Counted from the first letter of the stretch, positions 1-6,077 are shown. The stretch is DNA of 6,775 nt from Cytophagales bacterium (GCA_025360395.1 JANYCH010000376.1:1-6775), one strand, 5' to 3'. Made by a program: numbers and translations. Notes: generated by a model not told the origin, from the sequence alone.

Positions 1-596
1 TTTTTATCTCCTTTACCGGGTTCTTTGTTTTCCTGATCTGATTTTTTTGGGTCTTCCTTTTTTTGCTGGTCTTTTTTGTCCTGGTTCTTTTTATCTTCTT
101 CCTGTTTTTTCTTTTCCTCCTCCTGTCTTTGTTGCTTGTCCTGAGATTTTGGGATATCTTTATTTTTATTTTTAACCATTAATTCATAATTGAACCTGGC
201 CTGGGTATTGGAAGGGTCAAATTTTATGGCGTTTTTAAAATGGGCTATTGCTTCTTCCCTGTTTCCTTTTTCAGATTGAAGTATACCAAGTTGCTGATAT
301 GCGATAGATTTGATTTTTGCATCTGAAGATTTTGAAGCCTCTGTATATTTGGTTGTCGCATTACTGTAGTCTGCCCTTTTCATGTAAGCATGGGCAAGGT
401 TCAGTAAAGCTTTTTCATCTTTTATTTTAAGAGTGTCAAGCAAATAATTATAAGCCATGATGGCTGCTTTATAATCATTGGAAACTAAGGCATTTTCAGC
501 CCTCTGTTTTGCCTGGTTTGCATGCCTTGTTTTTAAAGGGTCCGGCCCTGCAGTCAGATTTAGGGCGATGAATAAAAATAAAAATCTTACCATCAT
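1..596 (-). CDS. batC: BatC-like TPR protein, partial (C-terminus beyond left edge)
   Basis: The frame is open from an ATG at 596 to the window edge, giving 198 visible residues. Residues 1-16 form a hydrophobic leader (MMVRFLFLFIALNLTAG), which suggests export. About three tetratricopeptide repeats follow (roughly residues 27-57, 61-91 and 97-130; for example LLNLAHAYMKRADY and AYQQLGILQSEKGNREEAIA). From residue 141 the protein becomes a low-complexity tail of K, E, Q and D. This layout (leader, TPRs, charged tail) matches BatC of the Bacteroidota Bat operon, where it is thought to scaffold the VWA proteins at the inner membrane or in the periplasm. The start codon overlaps the stop of batB as ATGA (ATG 596-594, TGA 595-593), so the two are probably translationally coupled. 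A second ATG at 593 is an alternative start. The BatC name rests on context; generic TPR protein is the safe call. batD would be expected beyond the edge. Confidence 0.8.
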   Translation of the reverse strand, partial: MMVRFLFLFIALNLTAGPDPLKTRHANQAKQRAENALVSNDYKAAIMAYNYLLDTLKIKDEKALLNLAHAYMKRADYSNATTKYTEASKSSDAKIKSIAYQQLGILQSEKGNREEAIAHFKNAIKFDPSNTQARFNYELMVKNKNKDIPKSQDKQQRQEEEKKKQEEDKKNQDKKDQQKKEDPKKSDQENKEPGKGDK

Positions 597-1561
597 ATTT
601 TAATGACATTAATGGTAATAAGTACGTCAAATAAAACCAGGCACAAGGCTGCAAAAAGAAAATACAGATATTTATTTGAGCTCGAATCTATGTTTTTGGT
701 TTCTCTTACTTCACCTTCAATTTTATCCATATCTGAAACCAGCTTCCTAACGTCATTTCTGCCTTCACTAATTTCATAATAACTTCCTCCTGTGGAATTG
801 GCAATATCTTTCAGGTCAGAGCTATTAAGGGTTGTGATAACAATATTGCCATCTTCGTCTTTTTTAAAATCATTTCCAAAAGGAATCCTGCCACCTTCTT
901 TAGTTCCAATTCCTAATGTATATAATTTAATTCCCGAGTCTTTAACCTTTGCAACCTGATCCTTAGTGTCTTCTCCGAAATCTTCACCATCACTTATCAG
1001 GATCACATATTTAGCCTGCTGGTTTCCGGTTGTATTGGTTGGATCATTTAATCTTTTCAAGGCCAGTTCCATAGGAGGACCGAAATCGGTTCCGCCCTGA
1101 GGTACAAGTTTAGTACTGAGTGTTTCTATAAATAGGAATAAGGCACTTTGGTCATAAGTCAAAGGGCACTGCATAAATGCGTCTGTAGAAAAAATGATCA
1201 GACCAAGCCTGTCAGTATTAAATGCAGAGACAATATTCTTTAATTCACTTTTTAGTTTTTCCAGTCTTGTTGGTTGTATGTCATTTGCATTCATCGAATT
1301 AGATAAATCAACACAAATAAAGATGTCCTTTCCAACTGCCTTTATTTCTTTTTTTATATCTCCAAATGAAGGCGCCATTAAAGAAATAATGATCAAGGAA
1401 AAGTAAAGAGTGCGAACTACGAATTTTACAAAAACATACCTGAAACTGCTCCTTATCCTGACCGATAAATATATAATTTTAATTAAATAAAGCACATACA
1501 GGCCCACAAAAGCCATAATGGCATAAAATTCTATTTCAGATATTCCCTTTAAAAAATTCAT
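593..1561 (-). CDS. batB: BatB-like VWA-domain membrane protein (aerotolerance operon)
   Basis: This 322-residue protein has two N-terminal membrane segments (about 11-32 and 45-63), a von Willebrand A domain (about 77-270) and a C-terminal membrane segment (about 298-320), the standard BatA/BatB architecture. The metal-ion-dependent adhesion site looks intact: D85-L-S87-N-S89, T158 in QGGTDFG and D191 in ISDGED. The stretches DLSNSMNANDIQPTRLEK and QCPLTYDQSA look more like BatB than BatA. Bat proteins were linked to aerotolerance in Bacteroides and usually sit with a MoxR ATPase and a DUF58 protein; the biochemical role is not settled. The VWA domain should lie on the periplasmic or cytoplasmic face between the second and third membrane segments. 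It is the first gene of its unit: upstream is the divergent pyrH, not batA. A consensus promoter lies 17 nt upstream of the ATG. The downstream TPR gene overlaps its stop codon. Confidence 0.88.
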   Translation of the reverse strand: MNFLKGISEIEFYAIMAFVGLYVLYLIKIIYLSVRIRSSFRYVFVKFVVRTLYFSLIIISLMAPSFGDIKKEIKAVGKDIFICVDLSNSMNANDIQPTRLEKLKSELKNIVSAFNTDRLGLIIFSTDAFMQCPLTYDQSALFLFIETLSTKLVPQGGTDFGPPMELALKRLNDPTNTTGNQQAKYVILISDGEDFGEDTKDQVAKVKDSGIKLYTLGIGTKEGGRIPFGNDFKKDEDGNIVITTLNSSDLKDIANSTGGSYYEISEGRNDVRKLVSDMDKIEGEVRETKNIDSSSNKYLYFLFAALCLVLFDVLITINVIKI

Positions 1562-1577
1562 GTAGGTTATTGGGTCC

Positions 1578-1605
1578 CAAAAATACGAGAAAAAAAGTTT
1601 CTCAA
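1578..1605 (-). promoter_or_regulatory. Predicted Bacteroidota-type promoter for batB
   Basis: Read on the minus strand, TTG (1605-1603, inside GTTTG) is followed after exactly 17 nt by TATTTTTG (1585-1578), a full match to the Bacteroidota -7 element TAnnTTTG. The -7 element ends 16 nt before the batB ATG, so the leader would be only about 10 nt long. Short leaders without a Shine-Dalgarno sequence are common in this phylum. The match is seen in the sequence; its activity is inferred. Confidence 0.6.
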
Positions 1606-1663
1606 ACGTCTAAAAAATTGTGTTTTTAGATTTTGTACCTTTTATAAGTCTCTTAATTTTTAA

Positions 1664-1671
1664 TAGCTTTG
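1664..1671 (+). promoter_or_regulatory. Possible -7 element for pyrH (TAGCTTTG)
   Basis: TAGCTTTG is an exact TAnnTTTG match 20 nt upstream of the pyrH ATG. No TTG lies at the expected 17-23 nt spacing upstream; the nearest is at 1633-1635, 28 nt away. The element is therefore only half supported. pyrH needs a promoter somewhere in 1562-1691 because batB diverges from it. Confidence 0.3.
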
Positions 1672-1691
1672 CCGGGCTGCAAATTAAGCAA

Positions 1692-2399
1692 ATGAAGTAT
1701 AAAAGAATATTACTCAAATTAAGTGGTGAAGCCCTTCAGGGAGATCAGCATTATGGGATAGACCCTACGCGCATCAAACAATATGCCCAGGAAATCAAAA
1801 CTGTAGTAGATGTAGGTATTGAAATTGCGATTGTAATTGGTGGCGGCAATATTTACAGAGGTTCATATGCTGAAAAAATTGGAATAGAAAGGGTTCAAGG
1901 AGATTACATGGGAATGCTGGCGACAGTAATTAATGGTATGGCCTTACAAGGAGCCCTTGAAAGCCTGGGAATACACACCAGATTACAATCTGCGGTTGAA
2001 TTAAACCAGGTTTGTGAGCCGTTTATCAGAAGGCGTGCTGTAAGGCATTTAGAAAAGGGCAGAGTTGTAATATTCGGTGCCGGCACTGGGAATCCTTATT
2101 TTACAACTGATTCTGCAGCCAGTTTAAGGGCAATAGAAATTGAAGCTGAGGCAGTTCTAAAAGGAACCAGAGTAGATGGTATTTACACCTCAGACCCAGA
2201 AAAAAATCCCAATGCGACTAAATTCAAAACTATTTCTTTTGATGAAGTTTATGAAAAAGGCCTAAATGTTATGGATATGACTGCATTTACCCTTTGCAAA
2301 GAAAACGGATTGCCAATTATAGTTTTTGATATGAATAAGCCTGGCAACCTTTTAGCATTGGTTAAAGGAGAAGAAGTAGGTACACTTGTTACCATGTAA
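1692..2399 (+). CDS. pyrH: UMP kinase (uridylate kinase)
   Basis: PyrH phosphorylates UMP to UDP with ATP in the cytoplasm, the committed step from de novo pyrimidine synthesis towards UTP and CTP. The 235-residue product has the usual length and the amino-acid-kinase fold signatures: KLSGEAL (9-15), GGGNIYRG (50-57), D71 and MGMLAT (73-78), the glycine-rich FGAGTGNPYFTTDSAA (128-143) and DGIYTSDP (162-169). I chose the ATG at 1692 because family homology begins at MKYKRILLKLSGEAL. The frame stays open upstream to a GTG at 1620, but those 24 codons encode a hydrophobic stretch foreign to the family and would overlap the likely promoter. Bacterial UMP kinases form hexamers and are inhibited by UTP. 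frr follows 23 nt downstream, the conserved pyrH-frr order; tsf and rpsB, often upstream, are absent here. Confidence 0.97.
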   Translation: MKYKRILLKLSGEALQGDQHYGIDPTRIKQYAQEIKTVVDVGIEIAIVIGGGNIYRGSYAEKIGIERVQGDYMGMLATVINGMALQGALESLGIHTRLQSAVELNQVCEPFIRRRAVRHLEKGRVVIFGAGTGNPYFTTDSAASLRAIEIEAEAVLKGTRVDGIYTSDPEKNPNATKFKTISFDEVYEKGLNVMDMTAFTLCKENGLPIIVFDMNKPGNLLALVKGEEVGTLVTM

Positions 2400-2422
2400 C
2401 ACAAATACAGACTAATATAAAA

Positions 2423-2983
2423 ATGGAAGAGGTTCAGTTTTTTTTAGACGATGCAAAAGATTCAATGGAAAAATCTATAGCACATTTACAGTTTGAGTTG
2501 GCCAAAGTAAGGGCTGGCCGGGCAACACCAGGTATGGTAGAAGGTCTTTCAGTTGATTATTATGGTTCAATGACACCATTGTCGCAGGTAGCCTCAGTAA
2601 CAACACCAGATGCACGCACTTTAGTAATAAAGCCTTGGGAAAAACCAATGCTTTCGGTTATTGAAAAGACAATTAAGGATAGCAACCTCGGTTTTAATCC
2701 TCAAAATGATGGAGAGATCATCAGGATAAACATACCTTCCCTCACAGAAGAAAGAAGAAAAGACCTTGTAAAGCAGACCCGCAATGAAGGAGAAAATGCA
2801 AGGGTTAGGGTACGTTCCATCAGAAAGGAAACTAATGAAGAGTTAAGGAAACTTCAGAAAGATGGTGCTTCTGAAGATGAAATAAAAGATGCAGAAGCTA
2901 AAGTACAGAAACTTACAGACACCTTTATTTCGAAAGTGGATGAAGTATTGTCAAAAAAAGAATCAGAAATAATGACTGTTTAA
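2423..2983 (+). CDS. frr: Ribosome recycling factor
   Basis: RRF works with EF-G to split the post-termination ribosome so that its subunits can be reused. The 186-residue length is typical. The long helices of domain I are formed by residues about 1-29 and 106-186, and domain II by about 30-105. Family signatures include KVRAGRATPGMVEG (28-41), with the AGRATP hinge region, the TPDARTLVIKPWEK strand (61-74), INIPSLTEERRKDL (102-115) and VRVRSIRKETNEEL (128-141), whose arginines face 23S rRNA. It starts 23 nt after pyrH and is most likely cotranscribed with it. Its TAA stop (2981-2983) is immediately followed by the complementary stop of the convergent DUF4202 gene, with no recognisable terminator between them. 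Confidence 0.98.
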   Translation: MEEVQFFLDDAKDSMEKSIAHLQFELAKVRAGRATPGMVEGLSVDYYGSMTPLSQVASVTTPDARTLVIKPWEKPMLSVIEKTIKDSNLGFNPQNDGEIIRINIPSLTEERRKDLVKQTRNEGENARVRVRSIRKETNEELRKLQKDGASEDEIKDAEAKVQKLTDTFISKVDEVLSKKESEIMTV

Positions 2984-3565
2984 TTACAATTCAAGTGCTT
3001 CACTTAAAAGGGATAGCACTTCAGGATTGTACGGCAATTTTAATGCAAAGGCCTGGCCTTTGATCCCCATTTTTTTCCAGGTTTTCTGAATTATATTGAT
3101 CACCTTTTCTCGTGGGTGCTGATTATGAAAATCAGAAATGTGGAATTCTAAAAAAACTAAGCATAAAACATCTTCCAACATTTGTGTTTCAGGATCAAGT
3201 TTTATGCCTTTTTTCAAGTTTAGGTTTTTTACTTTTTCAATAAATGCATGTTCAAATCCAACTTCTGAAAGGATTTTCGCCGTCGTTTCAGAATGGAATC
3301 TGGCAAGATCAGTTCTCCAGGATAAGTAACCTGATCTGGTTTCGGGATAAGAATTACGAGGGATTTCCCATCTGCCAATATGTTGACTTCGTACAGCAAT
3401 TTTAAGTTCATCGCTGGCATTTGGTTCTAATTTAGTCAGCCAATCGCTTTGCCTTAAAGAATCCAGATATGATTTTGGAATCTGTTTATCCTTTTCTACA
3501 ACAAGATTAGGGTCTTTTTTATTGTATTCGTCTATTTTTAAAACAGCAATATCAAATTTAGCCAT
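2984..3565 (-). CDS. DUF4202 family protein
   Basis: The 193-residue protein matches my recollection of the DUF4202 family along its whole length; no function is established for the family that I know of. It has no signal peptide or membrane segment, so it should be cytoplasmic. Conserved-looking blocks are RSQHIGRWEIPRNSYP (59-74), GYLSWRTDLARFH (79-91), EDVLCLVFLE (131-140) and KTWKKM (161-166). H62, H91 and E131-D132 recall the spaced H...HD...D pattern of metal-dependent HD hydrolases, and the predicted all-helical character fits, but this is inference from spacing, not a recognised HD motif. It starts 4 nt after the stop of a single-domain response regulator, so the two are almost certainly cotranscribed and may work in one pathway. 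Its stop codon abuts that of frr on the opposite strand. Confidence 0.85.
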   Translation of the reverse strand: MAKFDIAVLKIDEYNKKDPNLVVEKDKQIPKSYLDSLRQSDWLTKLEPNASDELKIAVRSQHIGRWEIPRNSYPETRSGYLSWRTDLARFHSETTAKILSEVGFEHAFIEKVKNLNLKKGIKLDPETQMLEDVLCLVFLEFHISDFHNQHPREKVINIIQKTWKKMGIKGQAFALKLPYNPEVLSLLSEALEL

Positions 3566-3569
3566 GCCC

Positions 3570-3986
3570 TTATTTTCCCATCATTTCATTCAGGACTTCT
3601 AAGGTAAGTGGTTTGGCAATAAGTCCTACTACATCTTTATTTTCTGAACCTTTCTCAATATCATTTACATTGAAAGTGGAAGACAAAAGCACAATATTAC
3701 ATTTATCCTTAACATGGGCTGGTAAATGTTGATACTCTCTTATAAATTCAAATCCATTTAATAACGGCATATTTATATCCAGGAAAATTATATCAGGTAT
3801 TTCTTCCCGAGGTGTTAATTCATTGAAGGATTTTAAATGTTCAAGTGCCTTGGTAGAGGAAGTAAAACTTATTACATTTTCACTGAAATGAGCATATTTT
3901 ATCATTGTCTCATTTATAAACAAGTCAGTATCGGAGTCGTCCACCAACATTACCTTTGTTGTTTTTAATTTTTCTATCGTCATCAT
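3570..3986 (-). CDS. Single-domain response regulator (CheY-like receiver)
   Basis: This 138-residue protein is a receiver domain with no output domain. All phosphorylation residues are visible: the acidic pair D16-D17 (VMLVDDSDTDLF), phospho-acceptor D70 (IIFLDINMPLLNGFEF), the switch serine in LLSST (S102 or S103) and the lysine K125 in AKPL. The DSDTDLFINE start and the DINMP...GFEF stretch are typical of stand-alone Bacteroidota receivers that relay phosphate from hybrid histidine kinases or act by protein contact. No kinase gene lies in the window. Two adjacent ATGs (3986 and 3983) can serve as start; the first is used here. The DUF4202 gene follows after 4 nt and is the obvious candidate partner. 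No clear TAnnTTTG promoter was found upstream on this strand. Confidence 0.93.
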   Translation of the reverse strand: MMTIEKLKTTKVMLVDDSDTDLFINETMIKYAHFSENVISFTSSTKALEHLKSFNELTPREEIPDIIFLDINMPLLNGFEFIREYQHLPAHVKDKCNIVLLSSTFNVNDIEKGSENKDVVGLIAKPLTLEVLNEMMGK

Positions 3987-4035
3987 TTTATAATCTAATT
4001 TGGAAATACATCAGCTTAAAAAAAAGTTGAGTTAT

Positions 4036-4067
4036 TTGTACAATTTAACGTCAATGTATTATGTTTG
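4036..4067 (+). promoter_or_regulatory. Predicted Bacteroidota-type promoter for the RRM gene
   Basis: TTG (4036-4038, within TTTG) is followed after 21 nt by TATGTTTG (4060-4067), a full TAnnTTTG match. Transcription would begin near 4072-4075, leaving a leader of about 100 nt before the ATG at 4173. The -33 TTG forms part of the perfect 8-bp palindrome TTGTACAA (4036-4043). Confidence 0.55.
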
Positions 4068-4172
4068 TTACAGATATATTATTTAGTTACGAGAGAAAAG
4101 ATAAGGATTTGTAACCTTTTTTTTAATTTTAAGTATTAAGGGATGTATTAAGTGTAATTTAATCAGTGTTTT
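4068..4172 (+). promoter_or_regulatory. Long AT-rich leader of the RRM gene, possibly structured
   Basis: About 100 nt lie between the predicted promoter and the start codon. GTTAC (4086-4090) can pair with GTAAC (4111-4115), and a run of eight T (4117-4124) follows almost directly, which resembles a weak terminator. CCTT (4115-4118) could instead pair with AAGG at 4103-4106 or at 4138-4141, and TTAAT/ATTAA flank the next segment. The pairings are short, so the structure is speculative. A two-codon frame (ATG TAT TAA, 4143-4151) is present but looks like chance. Confidence 0.3.
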
Positions 4173-4418
4173 ATGAATATTTTCGTTGCCAATTTAAATT
4201 TTAAGGTTCAGAACGACGGTTTGAAAAAATTGTTTGAAGCTTATGGAGAGGTATCTTCTGCAAAAGTAGTGATGGACAAGACAACAGGCCGTTCGAAAGG
4301 ATTTGGTTTTGTAGAAATGCCAAACGATGCTGAAGGTAAAGCCGCTATTTCTAACCTGAACAATCAAGAGGAATTTGGCAGAGCTTTAGTTGTAAAAGAA
4401 GCACTTCCAAAAGAGTAA
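4173..4418 (+). CDS. Small single-RRM RNA-binding protein
   Basis: The 81-residue protein is one RNA recognition motif with almost nothing else. RNP2 is IFVANL (3-8) and RNP1 is KGFGFVEM (42-49), with the aromatic residues F4, F44 and F46 that stack on RNA bases. The linker MDKTTGRSKGFGF is the classic pre-RNP1 loop. Such small RRM proteins occur in Bacteroidota (Rbp proteins of Bacteroides) and cyanobacteria, where they bind single-stranded RNA and affect transcript levels, in cyanobacteria often in response to cold. There is no glycine-rich tail; the protein ends shortly after the domain (KEALPKE). It is monocistronic, with its own promoter candidate upstream, a leader of about 100 nt and an intrinsic terminator 29 nt after the stop. 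Its RNA targets cannot be read from sequence. Confidence 0.95.
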   Translation: MNIFVANLNFKVQNDGLKKLFEAYGEVSSAKVVMDKTTGRSKGFGFVEMPNDAEGKAAISNLNNQEEFGRALVVKEALPKE

Positions 4419-4446
4419 ACAAACTATACATATATTTTTAATAAAC

Positions 4447-4479
4447 AAAGTCCTGAAGTTTATTCAGGACTTTTATTTT
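4447..4479 (+). terminator. Intrinsic terminator of the RRM gene, probably bidirectional
   Basis: A perfect 10-bp stem, AAAGTCCTGA (4447-4456) with TCAGGACTTT (4464-4473), encloses a 7-nt loop and is followed by TTTATTTT. On the minus strand the same hairpin is followed by TTTGTTTATT, so it may also end transcripts of the convergent flavin reductase gene. The last base of the stem (4473) is also the last base of that gene's stop codon. Confidence 0.88.
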
Positions 4480-5027
4480 GCATTTTTTAAGGCATTTGCC
4501 AGCCAAATAAACTCCTTTAGAAATATATCAATACTTTTGGTAAAGCTTTCATCCGTTAGAGAACCTAAACTGTCAAATTTGTTTTGAACAGTTGGGACCA
4601 AAAGCATCTGTGGGCAAGTAATTGCGCCAAGAGCAAGAATAAATTGCTGAAGCTGCATAGCAGCCCGCATTCCGCCTAAAGCACCAGAACTAACTGTAAC
4701 AATGCCTATTGCTTTTCTGTAAAAAGTACTCTTAGGGTAAAAGTCAACCATGTTTTTCAAAGGCGCAGAATAGCTTCCATTATATTCCGGACTTACAAAT
4801 AAAATGGCATCTGCATTATTCAATTTTTCATAAGCATCATTTATTCTTTCATCTGGCTGAGGTAATTTCGACATGATCTCGGTAAACATAGGTAGTTTAG
4901 CTTCCTTCAAGTCCAGGATAATAGTATTTACTCCCTCAAAAAGTTGAATTTTGTTTATAAGTCCCAATGCAACTTTATGGGTTTCACGTTCAATTCTGGT
5001 ACTTGCGGAAACGATGGTTATATTCAT
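4473..5027 (-). CDS. NADPH-dependent FMN reductase family protein
   Basis: The 184-residue protein has the flavodoxin-like fold of the NADPH-dependent FMN reductase / chromate-quinone reductase family. The FMN phosphate loop is near residues 7-20 (SASTRIERETHKVA). The family hallmark SPEYNGSYSAPLKNMVDF is at 79-96, and the second flavin-contact segment VSSGALGGMRAAMQLQQFI at 112-130. Members reduce free FMN, quinones, azo dyes or metal ions with NAD(P)H; the substrate here cannot be told. The first loop has R11 and E13 where many members have R and S (GSxRxxS), a moderate deviation. No signal peptide is present, so it should be cytoplasmic. It lies 56 nt downstream of the cytochrome gene on the same strand, and the gap holds an inverted repeat. 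Its end shares the terminator of the convergent RRM gene. Confidence 0.92.
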   Translation of the reverse strand: MNITIVSASTRIERETHKVALGLINKIQLFEGVNTIILDLKEAKLPMFTEIMSKLPQPDERINDAYEKLNNADAILFVSPEYNGSYSAPLKNMVDFYPKSTFYRKAIGIVTVSSGALGGMRAAMQLQQFILALGAITCPQMLLVPTVQNKFDSLGSLTDESFTKSIDIFLKEFIWLANALKNAK

Positions 5028-5046
5028 AATAAGTTATGATCTAAGT

Positions 5047-5069
5047 AACATTTTGAACGTGAAAATGTT
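5047..5069. repeat. Inverted repeat between the cytochrome and flavin reductase genes
   Basis: AACATTTT (5047-5054) and AAAATGTT (5062-5069) are perfect complements separated by 7 nt, 20 nt upstream of the flavin reductase ATG. The arms contain a single G:C pair and no T run follows on the minus strand, which makes an operator more plausible than a terminator. TTTTGAA also occurs twice 22 bp apart (5051-5057 and 5073-5079), about two helical turns. Function is unknown. Confidence 0.4.
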
Positions 5070-5083
5070 CAGTTTTGAAAAGT

Positions 5084-6055
5084 TTATATTGAGCCTTTCG
5101 GCGTGAACCTCGTAACTTTATTTTCAATAGGAGTTAAAGTCCTTAAATATTCAAAAATGGCACCAAGATCCTGCTCTGTCATAGTTGAATACATTTTCCA
5201 TGGCATAACTGTTTGAAACGCATTGGCTTCGACTAACGGATCGACATATGAGCTGTCAGCATAAATTTTGAACCTGTTGATAAAGGATTGTTTATTATAG
5301 TTCAATAAACCACTTTCATGCGGTGTAATATTTGAGGACCTTACAATTCCATTTGGCAAAGAAAATCCGAAGCCACCGGCAAAATCCATTCCTTTTACCT
5401 TTTGTCCTTTTTCCTGTTGAGTATGGCATTCTGCACAGGCCGCTGCATTTACAAGATATTTTCCATATTCTAAAACATCCGATTGATCAGGTTTTTTTGT
5501 TGGATTGGATTTTTGAGGTATAGTATTAATGATCAGGTTCATTGGAAAATCAGCTTCAGATTTTGGGATAGTATTTTTTACAGGTGATAAAGTCCTCAAA
5601 TAAGCAACTATAGATTTTATGTCTTCTGTATCTAACTGCCCATAATTAAGATATGGCATTACTGGGAAAAGGGCTGAACCATCTTTGCTAACGCCACAGG
5701 TAATGGCCCTGACTATTTCTCCATCTGACCAGTTGGCTAAACCAAATGGTGTAACATTTTTTGAATAAAAACCTCCAGGAAATCCAAATTCCTGAGTAAA
5801 GGCTTCTCCACCTTTTCCCAGGGTTCCAGGCATAACCGGTCCGGCAAATTTCGACCAGTCCCTTGTAGAGTGACAATCCATGCATGCACATACACTATTG
5901 GCGAGGTATTTTCCCCGTTCAATTTGTTCTTTCGAATTGCCAAGTGTAATATCAGCAGGTTTACCTACATTAGGAAGGAGCGTTTTGATGTAAATGATAG
6001 CCGCAAAAATTGCAAATAAAATGAAAGCTAAAATTCCTAAAATAATTTTTTTCAT
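5084..6055 (-). CDS. Membrane-anchored di-haem cytochrome c
   Basis: This 323-residue protein has an N-terminal membrane segment (about 4-24) without an obvious cleavage site, then two cytochrome c domains that should face the periplasm. Haem 1 binds at C58-M-D-C61-H62 with probable distal ligand M133 (FPVMPYLNYG). Haem 2 binds at C207-A-E-C210-H211 with probable distal ligand M284 (TVMPWKMY). Each domain ends in the usual closing helix (IVAYLRTLSP, 149-158; IFEYLRTLTP, 300-309). The two halves resemble the cytochrome subunits of membrane alcohol or sugar dehydrogenases, but no dehydrogenase lies beside it, so its electron donor is unknown. It presumably passes electrons between periplasmic donors and a terminal oxidase. 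Domain 1 has two further cysteines, C56 and C120. A perfect 12-bp palindrome sits 10 nt before the start codon. holA lies upstream on the same strand, 79 nt away. Confidence 0.93.
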   Translation of the reverse strand: MKKIILGILAFILFAIFAAIIYIKTLLPNVGKPADITLGNSKEQIERGKYLANSVCACMDCHSTRDWSKFAGPVMPGTLGKGGEAFTQEFGFPGGFYSKNVTPFGLANWSDGEIVRAITCGVSKDGSALFPVMPYLNYGQLDTEDIKSIVAYLRTLSPVKNTIPKSEADFPMNLIINTIPQKSNPTKKPDQSDVLEYGKYLVNAAACAECHTQQEKGQKVKGMDFAGGFGFSLPNGIVRSSNITPHESGLLNYNKQSFINRFKIYADSSYVDPLVEANAFQTVMPWKMYSTMTEQDLGAIFEYLRTLTPIENKVTRFTPKGSI

Positions 6056-6065
6056 GTTAAAGTGT

Positions 6066-6077
6066 GGTTAATTAACC
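6066..6077. promoter_or_regulatory. Perfect 12-bp palindrome upstream of the cytochrome gene (candidate operator)
   Basis: GGTTAATTAACC reads the same on both strands and ends 10 nt before the cytochrome ATG (6055). It is too AT-rich in the middle and lacks a loop, so a protein-binding site is more likely than an RNA hairpin. No consensus TAnnTTTG promoter was found for this gene; the nearest is TATATTG (6086-6080 on the minus strand), one T short, directly next to the palindrome. A regulator bound here would cover the likely transcription start. This is inference. Confidence 0.4.

Noticed and set aside
1..170. Pyrimidine-rich tract resembling a repeat or low-complexity noncoding region
   Set aside because: On the minus strand it is a continuous coding frame for the K/E/Q/D-rich tail of the TPR protein; the codons vary and there is no regular DNA repeat unit.
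1194..1406. Open frame on the plus strand opposite batB
   Set aside because: It is a reverse-strand shadow of batB with no recognisable domain; the VWA protein is clearly the real product.
1620..1691. 24-codon N-terminal extension of pyrH from a GTG start
   Set aside because: The added stretch is hydrophobic and not part of the UMP kinase family, homology starts exactly at the ATG at 1692, and the extension would cover the likely promoter region.
2993..3005. Small hairpin AAGTG-CTT-CACTT just after the frr stop
   Set aside because: The stem is only 5 bp, no T run follows, and it lies within the coding end of the DUF4202 gene, so it is not a credible terminator.
5688..5943. Two overlapping minus-strand frames of 67-68 codons inside the cytochrome gene
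   Set aside because: They are out-of-frame readings of the cytochrome coding sequence and resemble no known protein.
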